DNA of 53,453 bases. Origin: Rhodoplanes serenus (lineage in GTDB: Bacteria > Pseudomonadota > Alphaproteobacteria > Rhizobiales > Xanthobacteraceae). The stretch covers positions 1 to 53,453 of the forward strand of contig CAMDFO010000028.1 of assembly GCA_945897515.1 (NCBI GenBank), in the 5' to 3' direction. A program made the translations under genes and the position numbers. Under the pieces are notes generated by a model. The model was not told the origin of the DNA. It did no database searches and worked only from the letters and a program-made list of their open reading frames with translations. Below are positions 25,976-34,989 of this stretch, piece by piece (position 1 is the stretch's first letter; each line of letters begins with the position of its first letter).

Positions 25976-26941
25976 TTAATACCGGACCCGGACCAGCCGG
26001 GAGTTGCCGGATTCCGCGCCCCAGGCCTCGCCCTTACGGCCCAGCATCTGCCGCACGTTGGCGCCCCGCTGGCTGCTCGGGAAGCTCTCGAACTTCTCGG
26101 TCGTCGGATCGAAGCGCACGATGGCGTTGGTCATGAAGTCGGTAAGCCAAACCTTGTCCTGCTCGTCGACATAGACCGAATAGCAGCCGCTGCCCGGATT
26201 GTTCGGCAGCAGCCAGGTCTTCCAGGTCTTGGCCGCCGGGTCATACACGCCGACCTCGCCGGAATGCCAGAAGCTCACCCAGAGCAAACCCTTGGAGTCG
26301 GTCCAGACCCGGCGCGGCCCCGCGCCCTTCTTGTGCGGCTCGACGATCGTCACGCTGCCATTCGACTTGTCGATCTTGCCGAGATGATCGCCGGCAAGCG
26401 CGACGTACCAGACCTCGTTGGTCGGCGTCACCGTGATGCCGTAGGTGCCGCGGCGCGGCGACTTCCAGCTCTCGTGCTTGCCGGTCTTGGGATTGACGTA
26501 ACCGTGCACGCCGTTCTGGCCGGTGAACCAGTAGACGCCGTCCTTGTCGAACACGCCGGTGTTCAGATTGGCCGACGGCAGGTGCGGCGGCAGCATGTAG
26601 TAGTCGAACTTCTTGGTCTTCTGATCGTAGCGCACGTTGGCATTCAATCCGCCATCGGTGAGCCAGGGCGAGCCGTCGGGTCCGACGATCACGCCGTGCG
26701 GCGACGAGCCCGAACCGATCGGAATGTTCTGGTCCTTGCCGGTCGCGGGATCGACCAGGCCGAGCGTGCCGTTGCCCTGACCCGAGTACCAGATCTTGCC
26801 ATCGGTACCGACCGCGACGTCGTGCGGCCGCGATCCCTGCTTCACCGGAAAATAGGAAACCCGGTCGCTGGCGAGCGCGCCGGCCACGAAGCCAAACGTG
26901 GCCGCGACGATTGCTATTCCACGGATCATGATCGTCCTCAT
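25976..26941 (-). CDS. Exported beta-propeller protein, virginiamycin B lyase (Vgb)-like
   Basis: A 321-residue periplasmic protein with a signal peptide (about residues 1-24, ending ALAS). The rest is repeated propeller blades with the motif G-x-D-G-x-I/V-W-x-T (VGTDGKIWYS, VGPDGSPWLT, DKDGVYWFTG, VDEQDKVWLTD). The best known relative is the streptogramin lyase Vgb, but most bacterial homologues are not resistance enzymes and the catalytic residues cannot be verified here. No operon partner. Confidence 0.8.
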   Translation of the reverse strand: MRTIMIRGIAIVAATFGFVAGALASDRVSYFPVKQGSRPHDVAVGTDGKIWYSGQGNGTLGLVDPATGKDQNIPIGSGSSPHGVIVGPDGSPWLTDGGLNANVRYDQKTKKFDYYMLPPHLPSANLNTGVFDKDGVYWFTGQNGVHGYVNPKTGKHESWKSPRRGTYGITVTPTNEVWYVALAGDHLGKIDKSNGSVTIVEPHKKGAGPRRVWTDSKGLLWVSFWHSGEVGVYDPAAKTWKTWLLPNNPGSGCYSVYVDEQDKVWLTDFMTNAIVRFDPTTEKFESFPSSQRGANVRQMLGRKGEAWGAESGNSRLVRVRY

Positions 26942-26978
26942 CGTGCACTGCTGCTAGGCAAAACCCATCGGCTGCAGT

Positions 26979-27449
26979 TTATTCCGCGGCGTCCCGGCTT
27001 TTGCTCCAACGATCCGCCGCCGCATCGTCGGTGTCTTTCGCGGCCACCCAGCTTTTCTCGCCTGCGGCTTCGACCTGCTTCCAGAACGGCGCGCGGGTTT
27101 TCAAATAATCCATCAGAAACTCGGCGGCGGCGAACGCAGCCTCGCGATGCGACGACGCCGTCACCACCAGCACGATGTTCTCGCCGGGCTGCATACGCCC
27201 ATAACGATGGATGACGGTGACGCCGAGCAGCGGCCAGCGCGCCTTCGCGTCGTCGACATGACGCGCGATCTCGGCTTCCGCCATGCCGGGATAGTGCTCC
27301 AGCGTCAGCGCCTTGATCGGGTCGCCGGATTCGGAGCCGCGGCAGATGCCCGTGAAGGTGACGACGGCGCCAATATCGGTGCGGCCGTGCGTCAGCTTCG
27401 CGGCTTCCGCGGCGGCGTCGAAGTCCTCGCGCTGCAATCGAACGGTCAT
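26979..27449 (-). CDS. moaE: Molybdopterin synthase catalytic subunit
   Basis: With MoaD it inserts sulfur into precursor Z to make molybdopterin. The 156-residue protein keeps the active-site lysines in LKTRAPFWKQ and the HRYGRMQPGENIVLVVTASSHREAAF core. ATG 27449 gives the typical start MTVRLQREDF; ATG 27464 is an in-frame alternative and neither has a strong ribosome site. It lies 637 bases downstream of moaD on the same strand. Confidence 0.92.
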   Translation of the reverse strand: MTVRLQREDFDAAAEAAKLTHGRTDIGAVVTFTGICRGSESGDPIKALTLEHYPGMAEAEIARHVDDAKARWPLLGVTVIHRYGRMQPGENIVLVVTASSHREAAFAAAEFLMDYLKTRAPFWKQVEAAGEKSWVAAKDTDDAAADRWSKSRDAAE

Positions 27450-27960
27450 GGTTGTTTCTATCATTTGCGCCGATGGGTCGCGAGGGTCTTGAACATAGCC
27501 AACGCTCCGCCGCCCTGTTGTTTGAAAGGCGCGGGGTGCGCCTTCATTTCCTTTGCCCTCACGACGTGAGGGAGCAGAGCGCCGAAAGGCGCTGTGGGCT
27601 TTCGCCCTGCCGGACCATGACGCGGCCCGGCACACGCTTGCGAGGCGTGTTGCGGCCAGTGACGTAGGCCGCTCGCCTCTCGGCGCTCCACCGCGGCATT
27701 TTTCAGCTCCGGGCCAAGCTTCTTGAACCCAGCATTTGCGCCGGGCCAATGCAGCCAGCACCTGACAGAGCAGCCGTAGTGCCGCCCGGTTGATGCCCGG
27801 AACCGCCCGAGTGCGGGGTTACGAATCCCGCCCGCAGGGAGCCGCGCCTCGCTCCGTCAACCAAGCGTCCCTAGAAGACGCCCTCGATGAGCGAGGCTGC
27901 GGGAAAGATAAGGCAGCTCCGGAGGGCGGGGATAAGTATTTTTCTTTCGCGAGCGCGCCG
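27450..27960. other. Noncoding, repeat-like spacer between moaE and moaD
   Basis: No credible gene lies in this stretch. Both strands are open for 200 bases or more, but the translations are Arg/Ala/Pro-rich and of the type produced by intergenic repeats in Bradyrhizobium relatives. A 17-base inverted repeat, CCCTCAC-GAC-GTGAGGG, is at 27556-27572. It splits what is usually a tight moaD-moaE pair. Confidence 0.5.
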
Positions 27961-28072
27961 TCTCTCCGTCATTCCGGGGCCTGAGCGAAGCGAGGGAGCC
28001 CGGATTCCAGCGCAGTGCGCGTGACCCTAGATTCCGGGCTCGCGCTTCGCGCGCCCCTGAATGACGGAGAGA
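27961..28072. repeat. Long imperfect palindrome, Bradyrhizobiaceae-type intergenic element
   Basis: The arm TCTCTCCGTCATTCCGGGGC at 27961-27980 is inverted at 28051-28072 (GCCCCTGAATGACGGAGAGA) with one mismatch region. The middle contains further paired blocks (GGAGCCCGGA and TTCCGGGCTC). From recall, elements starting CGTCATTCCGGGGC are scattered through Bradyrhizobium and Rhodopseudomonas genomes. Confidence 0.7.
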
Positions 28073-28086
28073 GAAAACCGCGCTCG

Positions 28087-28344
28087 CTACCCGCCCGTCA
28101 TCGGCGGAAAAAACGCGATCTCTTTCGCGCCGGCGATGGCGCTGTCGGGCCGCACGTGGTTGCGGTCGATGGCGGCACGGATCACCTTCGGATTTTCAAA
28201 CGCATAGGCGTATTCCTCGCCGCGCCCGGCGAGCCAGCCGATCAGCTCGGCGACGGTCGCCACCGATGCGGGCGGTAAAATCTCTTCCTCGACCTTGCCG
28301 ACGCGCTCGCGCACCCAGGCAAAATAAACAAGCTTCAGCGTCAT
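28087..28344 (-). CDS. moaD: Molybdopterin synthase sulfur carrier subunit
   Basis: An 85-residue ubiquitin-fold protein that carries thiocarboxylate sulfur on its C-terminus. It ends in the required Gly-Gly (MTGG) and begins MTLKLVYFAWVRERVG, both family hallmarks. Its ATG overlaps the pgsA stop (ATGA), so it is made by coupling to pgsA. Its partner moaE is downstream beyond a spacer of repeat DNA. Confidence 0.92.
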   Translation of the reverse strand: MTLKLVYFAWVRERVGKVEEEILPPASVATVAELIGWLAGRGEEYAYAFENPKVIRAAIDRNHVRPDSAIAGAKEIAFFPPMTGG

Positions 28345-28970
28345 TCGTCGACCACGTGCTTCAGCCCGGCGCGCAGATAGTCCCACCCGGTATAGAGCGT
28401 GACCAGCGCCGACAGCCAGAGCAGCGTCAGCCCGATGTTGGTGATCGCTACCGTCTGGTGGCTGATGAGGTAGCTCAAGGTCTTGTCGCCACCCTCGCCG
28501 GCAATCAGGAAGCCGACGGCGACGAGCTGCCAGACGGTCTTCCACTTCGCGAGCCGCGACACCGGAATGCTGACGCGCAGGCCGGCCAGAAACTCGCGCA
28601 GCCCCGACACCAGGATTTCGCGGCAAAGAATGATGGCGGCGGCCAGCAGCGACCAGCCGCGGATGGTTTCCTCCGCGGCGAGCATCAGCAGACAAGAGGC
28701 GACCAGCAGCTTGTCGGCGATCGGATCCAGCACGCGCCCGAGAGCCGATTGCTGACCCCAGATGCGCGCGAAATAGCCGTCGAAGAAATCGGTGATGCCG
28801 GCGGAGATGAACACGGCGAGCGCCGCTCCCCGCAGCCACAACCCGCCGTCCAGGATGCTTTGCCAATACATCAGCGCGACGACCACCGGCACCGCGGCAA
28901 TGCGCGAGTAGGTCAGGATGTTCGGCAGCGACAGCGGTCGTGCCGACGATGTGGTGGCGTCTGCTTTCAT
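28341..28970 (-). CDS. pgsA: CDP-diacylglycerol-glycerol-3-phosphate 3-phosphatidyltransferase
   Basis: Committed step of phosphatidylglycerol synthesis in the inner membrane. The 209-residue protein has the CDP-alcohol phosphotransferase motif as DFFDGYFAR followed by GRVLDPIADK (about residues 61-87) and several membrane spans. It sits between uvrC and moaD on the minus strand; uvrC-pgsA-moaD-moaE is a familiar alphaproteobacterial order. Confidence 0.94.
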   Translation of the reverse strand: MKADATTSSARPLSLPNILTYSRIAAVPVVVALMYWQSILDGGLWLRGAALAVFISAGITDFFDGYFARIWGQQSALGRVLDPIADKLLVASCLLMLAAEETIRGWSLLAAAIILCREILVSGLREFLAGLRVSIPVSRLAKWKTVWQLVAVGFLIAGEGGDKTLSYLISHQTVAITNIGLTLLWLSALVTLYTGWDYLRAGLKHVVDE

Positions 28971-29117
28971 TGGCGCAGACCTTATCCTTCCGGCCTGTCT
29001 GTGAACAGGCGCAGAATGCTGCCCCAGGGCACGCAGTTCCCGAATTCAACAGCTCAAAAGGTGACACAACGGCGCTGCGGCGACCGGTCACCCTGCGGTG
29101 GGAGCTGCGCTGCCCAC

Positions 29118-31178
29118 TTACCGCGCCGGCGTGGCCTCGTGGAAGAAGTCGTAGATTTTTCGCGCGGTCTCGGCGTTGATGCCAGGCACCTTGGCGAGAT
29201 CGGCCAGCGAGGCGCGCTCGATCGCTTTCAACGTGCCGAAATGGTGGAGCAGCGCCCGCTTGCGGTTTGGCCCGATGCCTGCGATTTCCTGCAAGCCTGC
29301 CTCGCGGATGTCTTTCTTGCGCCGCTGGCGGTGCGATCCGATCGCAAACCGATGCGCCTCGTCGCGCAGCCGCTGGATGAAATACAGCAGCGGATCGCGC
29401 GGCGGCAACTTGGCCGCCGGACGGTCCGCCAGATAAATCGTCTCGTTGCCGGCGTCGCGGTCCGGACCCTTGGCCACCGAGACCACCGGGACCTCGGCGA
29501 CGCCGAGCGCCGCCAGGGTCTCGCGGGCGGCGTTGAGCTGGCCCTGCCCGCCGTCGATGATCACCAGATCGGGCCACGGCGACTCGCCATCCTCGTCGGC
29601 GCCGCTCTGGCTCGCGGGCGTCAGAAGCCGCTCGTCATACACCGGCATGTCGCTCGGCGGCACGATCTTCGGCGCCTCGGCGATCAGCCGCTTGAACCGC
29701 CGCTGCAGCATCTCGCGCATCATGCCGTAGTCGTCGCCCGGCGACAGGTCGGCGGAGCGGATGTTGAACTTGCGGTACTGGTTCTTGCGGAAGCCCTCCG
29801 GCCCCGCGACGATCATGGCGCCGACGGCGTTCGAGCCCTGGATGTGGCTGTTGTCGTAGACCTCGATGCGGCGCGGCATCCGCGGCAATGCCAACTTGTC
29901 GGCCAGCGCCGTGAGCAGCTTCTGCTGCGACGACGTGTCGGCCAGCTTCCGTCCGAGCGCTTCGCGCGCGTTGGTGGCGGCGTGCGCGACCAGTTCCTTT
30001 TTCTCGCCGCGCTGCGGCACCAAGACCTCGACCTTGCGGCCGGTCTTTGCGGTTAATGCCTCCGCCAGCAGGCCGCGCTCCGGAATCTCGTGGGAGAGGA
30101 AGATGCATCCCGGACACGGCTTGTCGTCGTAGAACTGCGCCAGGAAGGCGCCGAGCGCCTCGCCCGGCTCGAACGAGCGGTCGGCCTTGGGAAAGTAGGC
30201 GCGGTTGCCCCAGTTCTGCCCGGTGCGGAAGAAAAACACCTCGACGCAGTTGAAGCCACCATCCTGATGGACGGCGAACACGTCCGCCTCCTCCACGCCC
30301 CTGGGGTTGATGCCCTGGCTGGACTGCACCGCCGACAGCGCGGCCAGCCGGTCGCGGTAGACTGCGGCCCGCTCGAAATCGAGCTCCGTTGATGCCTTCT
30401 CCATCTCGCCCGCGAGCTCTTCCTTCACCGCCTGGCTCTTGCCGGAAAGGAACTGCTTCGCTTCGCGCACCAGTTCGGCGTAGCCGGCGAAGTCGATCTC
30501 GTGCGTGCAGGGCGCCGAGCAGCGCTTGATCTGGTGCAGCAGGCACGGCCGGGTCCGGCTCTCGAAAAATCCATCCGAGCACGAGCGCAGCAGAAACGCG
30601 CGCTGCAGCGCCGTGATGGTGCGGTTGACCGCCCACACCGAGGCGAACGGGCCGAAGAAGCTGCCCTCGCGCGAGCGCGCGCCGCGGTGCTTGAGGATCT
30701 GCGGCGCCCAGTGGTCGGCGGTGATCAGGATATAGGGAAATGATTTATCGTCGCGCAGCAGCACGTTGAAGCGCGGCCGCAGCCGCTTGATCAGATTGGC
30801 TTCGAGCAGCAGCGCTTCGGTCTCGGTGCCGGTGGTGACGAACTCCAGCACGGCGGTGTTGGCGATCACCCGTTCGATGCGCGTATCGTGGCCGGTCGGG
30901 CGCGTGTAGGACAGTATCCGCTTCCTGATGTTCTTCGCCTTGCCGACATAGAGCACCTCGCCGCCGGCATCGAGCATGCGATAGACGCCGGGCGACGACG
31001 GGGCGTGCCTGGCATGGCGCAGCAGCGCCGCGCGCCCGACTGCCGCCGATCCAGACCCTTCCATGCCGGAGCTGTCGCCGAGATCGAGCAACGAGTCGCT
31101 CTGCTCGGGCAGAGTCTGCTCGTCGTCCTCCTCGGCGAGTTCGCTCGCGGGATCGATGTCTTTGCCACGTCCGGTCAT
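29118..31178 (-). CDS. uvrC: Excinuclease ABC subunit C
   Basis: Makes both incisions in nucleotide excision repair. The 686-residue protein starts with an acidic 50-residue extension, then the GIY-YIG nuclease ([24 protein letters not shown]), a UVR motif ([17 protein letters not shown]), the RNase H-like endonuclease region and C-terminal helix-hairpin-helix motifs ([33 protein letters not shown]). ATG 31178 is chosen over an earlier in-frame ATG because it has AGG at a usable distance. No defects are seen. Confidence 0.95.
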   Translation of the reverse strand: MTGRGKDIDPASELAEEDDEQTLPEQSDSLLDLGDSSGMEGSGSAAVGRAALLRHARHAPSSPGVYRMLDAGGEVLYVGKAKNIRKRILSYTRPTGHDTRIERVIANTAVLEFVTTGTETEALLLEANLIKRLRPRFNVLLRDDKSFPYILITADHWAPQILKHRGARSREGSFFGPFASVWAVNRTITALQRAFLLRSCSDGFFESRTRPCLLHQIKRCSAPCTHEIDFAGYAELVREAKQFLSGKSQAVKEELAGEMEKASTELDFERAAVYRDRLAALSAVQSSQGINPRGVEEADVFAVHQDGGFNCVEVFFFRTGQNWGNRAYFPKADRSFEPGEALGAFLAQFYDDKPCPGCIFLSHEIPERGLLAEALTAKTGRKVEVLVPQRGEKKELVAHAATNAREALGRKLADTSSQQKLLTALADKLALPRMPRRIEVYDNSHIQGSNAVGAMIVAGPEGFRKNQYRKFNIRSADLSPGDDYGMMREMLQRRFKRLIAEAPKIVPPSDMPVYDERLLTPASQSGADEDGESPWPDLVIIDGGQGQLNAARETLAALGVAEVPVVSVAKGPDRDAGNETIYLADRPAAKLPPRDPLLYFIQRLRDEAHRFAIGSHRQRRKKDIREAGLQEIAGIGPNRKRALLHHFGTLKAIERASLADLAKVPGINAETARKIYDFFHEATPAR

Positions 31179-31510
31179 GCCGGCAAACCTATGTCTTACT
31201 GCTGCACCACTTGCCGGCACGCCGCCGCAGCGCGCCCAACATGGTAAATGGCGCTTTCCGATCGGTCCCGCAAATGCACGGTTCGTTAGCGTTACCGCCG
31301 CGTCATTCTTACCGATTCAGAAACGCTTAAGATAAAAATCGCGATAAATCATTCATGAAAATGCCGATCTTTCGCCATTCGGCCGGCCTCGCCGTTCCAC
31401 GTTCGGCAATACATTGGCGCGCGGCGCGGGGGGTTCCGATCAAGCGACGGACGGCGCAGTGGTGCGCGGCGGCGTGAGCCGCGGCGTTGCGTAGCGTGTG
31501 GAGGACTAAA
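31179..31510. other. 332-base intergenic region between uvrC and the first porin gene
   Basis: No gene is supported. The middle (31290-31360) is AT-rich relative to the rest and probably holds the promoter of the porin gene at 31511, but I see no clear -35/-10 pair, operator or terminator. Confidence 0.4.
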
Positions 31511-32125
31511 ATGACAATGAAGAAGAATGTCTTCGTCGCGGCCGTGGTCGCAATGGCGGCTGTTTCGAGCACGGCGGGCGCTGCCGACATGTATGCGCAG
31601 CCTCGCCTGGGCGGCTACTCATGGACGGGACCCTATGTCGGAGCGAACCTCGGCTATCAGTGGGGCTCGACGACGAACAACGGCACCCGGCCCTCGGGCT
31701 TCGCCGGCGGTCTCCAGGCCGGCTACAACATGCAGCGCGACCAGTTCGTTTTCGGCGCGGAAACCGACATTCAGCTCTCGGGGGCCGAGGAGACGTTCGC
31801 GCAATGGAAATTCTCCAACCCCTGGTTTGGCACGTTGCGCGCGCGCGCCGGCGTGGCGTTCAACTCCAACTTCCTGTTCTACGGAACCTTCGGTCTGGCC
31901 TACGGCGGCCTGAAGGCGCACTCGACCACGGCCGGCATTTCGGAATCGAAAACCCATATCGGCTGGACCGCGGGCGTCGGCATGGAAGTCGCGATCGCCG
32001 GCAACTGGTCGGCCAAGGCGGAATACCTCTACATCGATCTGGCCGACCGGGCCTACGCACTGACCGGGGTCAGCAACGGGCTGGAATCCAGCCTGCTCCG
32101 CCTCGGCGTGAACTATCGGTTCTAG
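31511..32125 (+). CDS. Omp25/31-like outer-membrane beta-barrel protein (1 of 3)
   Basis: A 204-residue small eight-strand barrel. The signal peptide ends near STAGAAD (residue 23). The first strand has the family pattern YSWTGPYVGANLGYQWG and the protein ends in the aromatic outer-membrane signal NYRF. GGAGG six bases before ATG 31511 fixes the start; the ATG at 31517 is too far from it. It is more divergent than the two copies downstream. Such proteins stabilise the outer membrane in Brucella and relatives; a specific function is unknown. Confidence 0.88.
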   Translation: MTMKKNVFVAAVVAMAAVSSTAGAADMYAQPRLGGYSWTGPYVGANLGYQWGSTTNNGTRPSGFAGGLQAGYNMQRDQFVFGAETDIQLSGAEETFAQWKFSNPWFGTLRARAGVAFNSNFLFYGTFGLAYGGLKAHSTTAGISESKTHIGWTAGVGMEVAIAGNWSAKAEYLYIDLADRAYALTGVSNGLESSLLRLGVNYRF

Positions 32126-32130
32126 GGGCA

Positions 32131-32172
32131 CGATCCCGAAAAGGGGAACCGGTTTTCGGCAAAAGATCATGC
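32131..32172. repeat. Short interspersed palindrome, alphaproteobacterial type
   Basis: GATCCCGAAAA and TTTTCGG...GATC form an inverted repeat around GGGGAACCGG. It is followed by a second small hairpin, ATGCTC-GAATAA-GAGCAT (32169-32186). I recall near-identical elements in many Bradyrhizobium and Rhodopseudomonas genomes. Confidence 0.65.
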
Positions 32173-32200
32173 TCGAATAAGAGCATAGGACGCCAACCTG

Positions 32201-32228
32201 CCCCCGGCCCGGCCGGGGGTTTTCTTTT
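32201..32228 (+). terminator. Intrinsic terminator after porin 1
   Basis: CCCCCGGCC and GGCCGGGGG form a perfect nine-base stem followed by TTTTCTTTT. It ends the transcript of the gene at 31511-32125. Confidence 0.85.
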
Positions 32229-32317
32229 GTGACGCGCGATCACGGCGGCCGCGAACCGGAACGATTCCCCTCAGGCCCGCGTTTGGTTCCACAGTTGGGA
32301 TCACACGGGAGACGGGT

Positions 32318-32971
32318 ATGCGTCGCGTATTGTTTTGCAGCATCAGCCTGTTTGCGCTTGCCATCACGAACGCCGGGGCCGCCGACATTCCGCCAAGGGC
32401 AGCCCCGTACAAAGCACCGGCCTACGTCGCCCCCTATTACAACTGGACCGGCCCCTATGTCGGTATCGCCGGCGGTTACGGCTGGGGCCGTTCGAATTGG
32501 GAATCTCTCGGTTCCGGCAGCGGCTCGGGCGGCCTGATCGGCGGCACCCTGGGCTACAACTGGCAGGCCCCAGGCACCCCTTGGGTGTTCGGCCTGGAGG
32601 GCGATCTCGCCTGGAGCGGCATCCGCGCCACCACCTGCGCCGGCTGCGAAACCCGCAACAACTGGCTTTGGACGGTCCGAGGCCGCCTGGGTTACGCGAT
32701 GGATCGGGTCATGCCCTACGTCACCGGCGGCCTGGCTGTCGGCAACATCGAAACCAGCCGCACCGGCTTCGGCACAGCCAGCACCACCAAGGCTGGCTGG
32801 ACGCTGGGCGGCGGCATCGAGGCGGCGGTGGCGCAGAACTGGACGGCGAAGTTCGAGTATCTCTACGTCGACCTCGGCTCGGCCGGATGCAGCGCCGCGT
32901 CTTGCGGACTCCCGAGCAACACGGACTTCCGCGCCCACACCTTGCGGGCGGGCCTGAATTTCCGGTTCTGA
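32318..32971 (+). CDS. Omp25/31-like outer-membrane beta-barrel protein (2 of 3)
   Basis: A 217-residue barrel protein. The signal peptide ends near NAGAAD (residue 23), then comes a proline-rich linker (PPRAAPYKAPAYVAPYY) and the first strand NWTGPYVGIAGGYGWG. It ends NFRF. Two Cys pairs (TTCAGCE and GCSAASCG) lie in predicted loops and are also in the third copy, so they may form loop disulfides. GGGAG stands about ten bases before the ATG. It is a close paralogue of the next gene. Confidence 0.88.
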   Translation: MRRVLFCSISLFALAITNAGAADIPPRAAPYKAPAYVAPYYNWTGPYVGIAGGYGWGRSNWESLGSGSGSGGLIGGTLGYNWQAPGTPWVFGLEGDLAWSGIRATTCAGCETRNNWLWTVRGRLGYAMDRVMPYVTGGLAVGNIETSRTGFGTASTTKAGWTLGGGIEAAVAQNWTAKFEYLYVDLGSAGCSAASCGLPSNTDFRAHTLRAGLNFRF

Positions 32972-32992
32972 CGGCAGCGTTTGTCGAAAATC

Positions 32993-33027
32993 GAGGCTCG
33001 GACCCGGTCCGGGCCTCGTTTTCGTTT
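32993..33027 (+). terminator. Intrinsic terminator after porin 2
   Basis: GAGGCTCGGACC and GGTCCGGGCCTC pair over twelve bases with one G-U wobble, around a single base, followed by GTTTTCGTTT. Confidence 0.75.
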
Positions 33028-33230
33028 CCTGAGGCCCACTATTGTTTATCCTTACTTCACCATAACTATGGTAAATATCAAGTAAAGAAATAGCGAACCA
33101 TTGTATTTACAGCGTTTTCGACCCATCAACCTAAACAAATTCCCAGACTAAATCAGGTGTGTCTTTTGCGCACTAGACGCCAGTCTACGGGCGAATACTG
33201 TGCGGCATCAGTTTAACGGAGGTTGGTGTG

Positions 33231-33890
33231 ATGATGCGTTCTGTTCTCGCGGGCTTCGGCCTGCTGGCCCTGGTTGCCGGTGCTTCGGCTGCGGATCTGC
33301 CGCGGCAAGGCGCGCCCTACCGGGCTCCTGGTCATGTCTCGGCCTACAACTGGACCGGGTTCTATCTCGGCATCAACGGCGGCGGCGGATGGGGCCGCTC
33401 GACCTGGAACGGGATGGGCGTCACCCCCGATCCGTCCGGCGCCATGGTCGGCCTGACCGCCGGCTACAATTGGCAGGGCATGGGCAATCCGTTCGTGTTC
33501 GGCGTCGAAGGCGACATCGACTGGACCAACGTCCGCGGCTCTTCGGTCTGCGGCGGCACCACCTGCGAAACCCGCAACAGCTGGCTCGGCACCGTGCGCG
33601 GTCGCGTGGGTTACGCCTGGGATCGCATCCTGCCGTACGTCACCGGCGGCGCCGCCTTCGGCAACATCAAGACCGAGGTTGCGGGCCTGGCCGGAGCAAG
33701 CGACTCCAACATCGGCTGGACGCTCGGCACCGGCATCGAAGCTGCCGTGGCGCCGAACTGGTCCGCCAAGGTCGAGTATCTTTATGCGCGGATCGGCGAC
33801 ACCACTTGCAGCGCCGCCGCCTGCGGCACGGCGTCCAACGTCAACATGCGCCTCAACGTGCTGCGCGCCGGCGTGAACTACCGCTTCTAG
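33231..33890 (+). CDS. Omp25/31-like outer-membrane beta-barrel protein (3 of 3)
   Basis: A 219-residue barrel protein with a signal peptide ending near GASAAD, the strand NWTGFYLGINGGGGWGRSTW and a terminal NYRF. It shares the loop cysteines and most strand motifs with the copy at 32318. ATG 33231 is chosen because GGAGG is eight bases upstream; the GTG at 33228 is closer. The upstream 260 bases are unusually AT-rich for this window and include CCATA-AC-TATGG at 33060-33071, so this copy probably has its own regulated promoter. Confidence 0.88.
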   Translation: MMRSVLAGFGLLALVAGASAADLPRQGAPYRAPGHVSAYNWTGFYLGINGGGGWGRSTWNGMGVTPDPSGAMVGLTAGYNWQGMGNPFVFGVEGDIDWTNVRGSSVCGGTTCETRNSWLGTVRGRVGYAWDRILPYVTGGAAFGNIKTEVAGLAGASDSNIGWTLGTGIEAAVAPNWSAKVEYLYARIGDTTCSAAACGTASNVNMRLNVLRAGVNYRF

Positions 33891-33912
33891 GCGGCCACGC
33901 GACTCGAACGAC

Positions 33913-33947
33913 GAAGCCCCGGACCTCGGTCCGGGGCTTCGGCTTTT
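33913..33947 (+). terminator. Intrinsic terminator after porin 3
   Basis: GAAGCCCCGGACC and GGTCCGGGGCTTC form a perfect 13-base stem with a two-base loop, followed by GGCTTTTC. The minus-strand side lacks a T run, so it serves the porin rather than the pit gene. Confidence 0.85.
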
Positions 33948-33960
33948 CAGGACATGCATT

Positions 33961-34968
33961 TCAACCGAACAAACCGACCGCATAATAGCACAGCGCGGAG
34001 ATGATCGCCGTCGCCGGGATGGTGATGATCCAGGCGTAGACGATACTGGTCGCAACACTCCAACGCACCGCCGATATCCGCTTCGCCGCGCCGACGCCGA
34101 CGATGCAGCCCGTGATCGTGTGGGTGGTCGAAACCGGTATGCCGAGCGACGTGGCGGTGAACAGCGTGATGGCGCCCCCGGTCTCGGCGCAGAATCCCTG
34201 CATCGGAGTCAGCCGCGTGATCTTGGAACCCATCGTGTGCACGATGCGCCAGCCGCCAACCAGCGTGCCGAGACCCATCACCAGGTAGCAGGTGAACATC
34301 ACCCAGAACGGTACATAGAATTCGCCGCCCAGATACCCTTGCGAAAACAGCAGCACCGCGATGATGCCCATGGTCTTCTGCGCGTCGTTGCCGCCATGGC
34401 CGAGCGAATAGAGCGCGGCCGACCCGAGTTGCAGCGAGCGGAACGTGCTGTCCACCGCGAACGGCGTGAACCGGATGAACAGCCAGGACACCAGCAGCAT
34501 CAGCACCAGCGCCAGACAGAACCCGCTCAGCGGCGACAGCACGATCGCGGCGGCGGCCTTCGAAAGCCCGCTCCACACGATGGCATTGAAGCCGATCTTC
34601 GCGAGACCGGCGCCGACCAGGCCGCCGATCAGGGCATGCGAGCTCGACGATGGAATGCCGAAATACCAGGTGATCAGATTCCAGCTGATCGCCCCCATCA
34701 ACGCGCCGAAAATCACCTGCGCGTCGATAACCTCGGCAGAGACGATGCCGACCCCGATGGTCTGGGCGACCTTGGAGCCGAAGAACAGGAAGGCGATGAA
34801 ATTGAAGAATGCGGCAAACGCGACGGCCGTCTGGGGCCGCAGCACACGGGTCGAAACCACGGTCGCAATCGAGTTGGCCGCATCGTGCAGGCCGTTGAGG
34901 AAGTCGAACACCAACGCAATGATGATAAGCCCGATCAGAATCGGCAGGCCGACTGCTACAATATTCAT
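33961..34968 (-). CDS. pit: Low-affinity inorganic phosphate transporter, PiT family
   Basis: A 335-residue membrane protein with about ten spans that moves metal-phosphate in symport with protons. The duplicated PiT signatures are visible: FDFLNGLHDAANSIATVV near residue 21 and GHGGNDAQKTMGI near 200, plus SSSSHALIGGLVG and STTHTITGCIVGVG. It follows the DUF47 gene by 21 bases in the same direction. Confidence 0.93.
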   Translation of the reverse strand: MNIVAVGLPILIGLIIIALVFDFLNGLHDAANSIATVVSTRVLRPQTAVAFAAFFNFIAFLFFGSKVAQTIGVGIVSAEVIDAQVIFGALMGAISWNLITWYFGIPSSSSHALIGGLVGAGLAKIGFNAIVWSGLSKAAAAIVLSPLSGFCLALVLMLLVSWLFIRFTPFAVDSTFRSLQLGSAALYSLGHGGNDAQKTMGIIAVLLFSQGYLGGEFYVPFWVMFTCYLVMGLGTLVGGWRIVHTMGSKITRLTPMQGFCAETGGAITLFTATSLGIPVSTTHTITGCIVGVGAAKRISAVRWSVATSIVYAWIITIPATAIISALCYYAVGLFG

Positions 34969-34989
34969 ATTGGCCTCCGACGCCTGACG

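Noticed and set aside
27450..27760. A gene for a basic protein between moaE and moaD
   Set aside because: Both strands are open and the translations look like known intergenic repeat products, with no ribosome sites.
28266..30056. 596-residue plus-strand open frame over pgsA and uvrC
   Set aside because: High-GC shadow frame of genes with intact motifs on the other strand.
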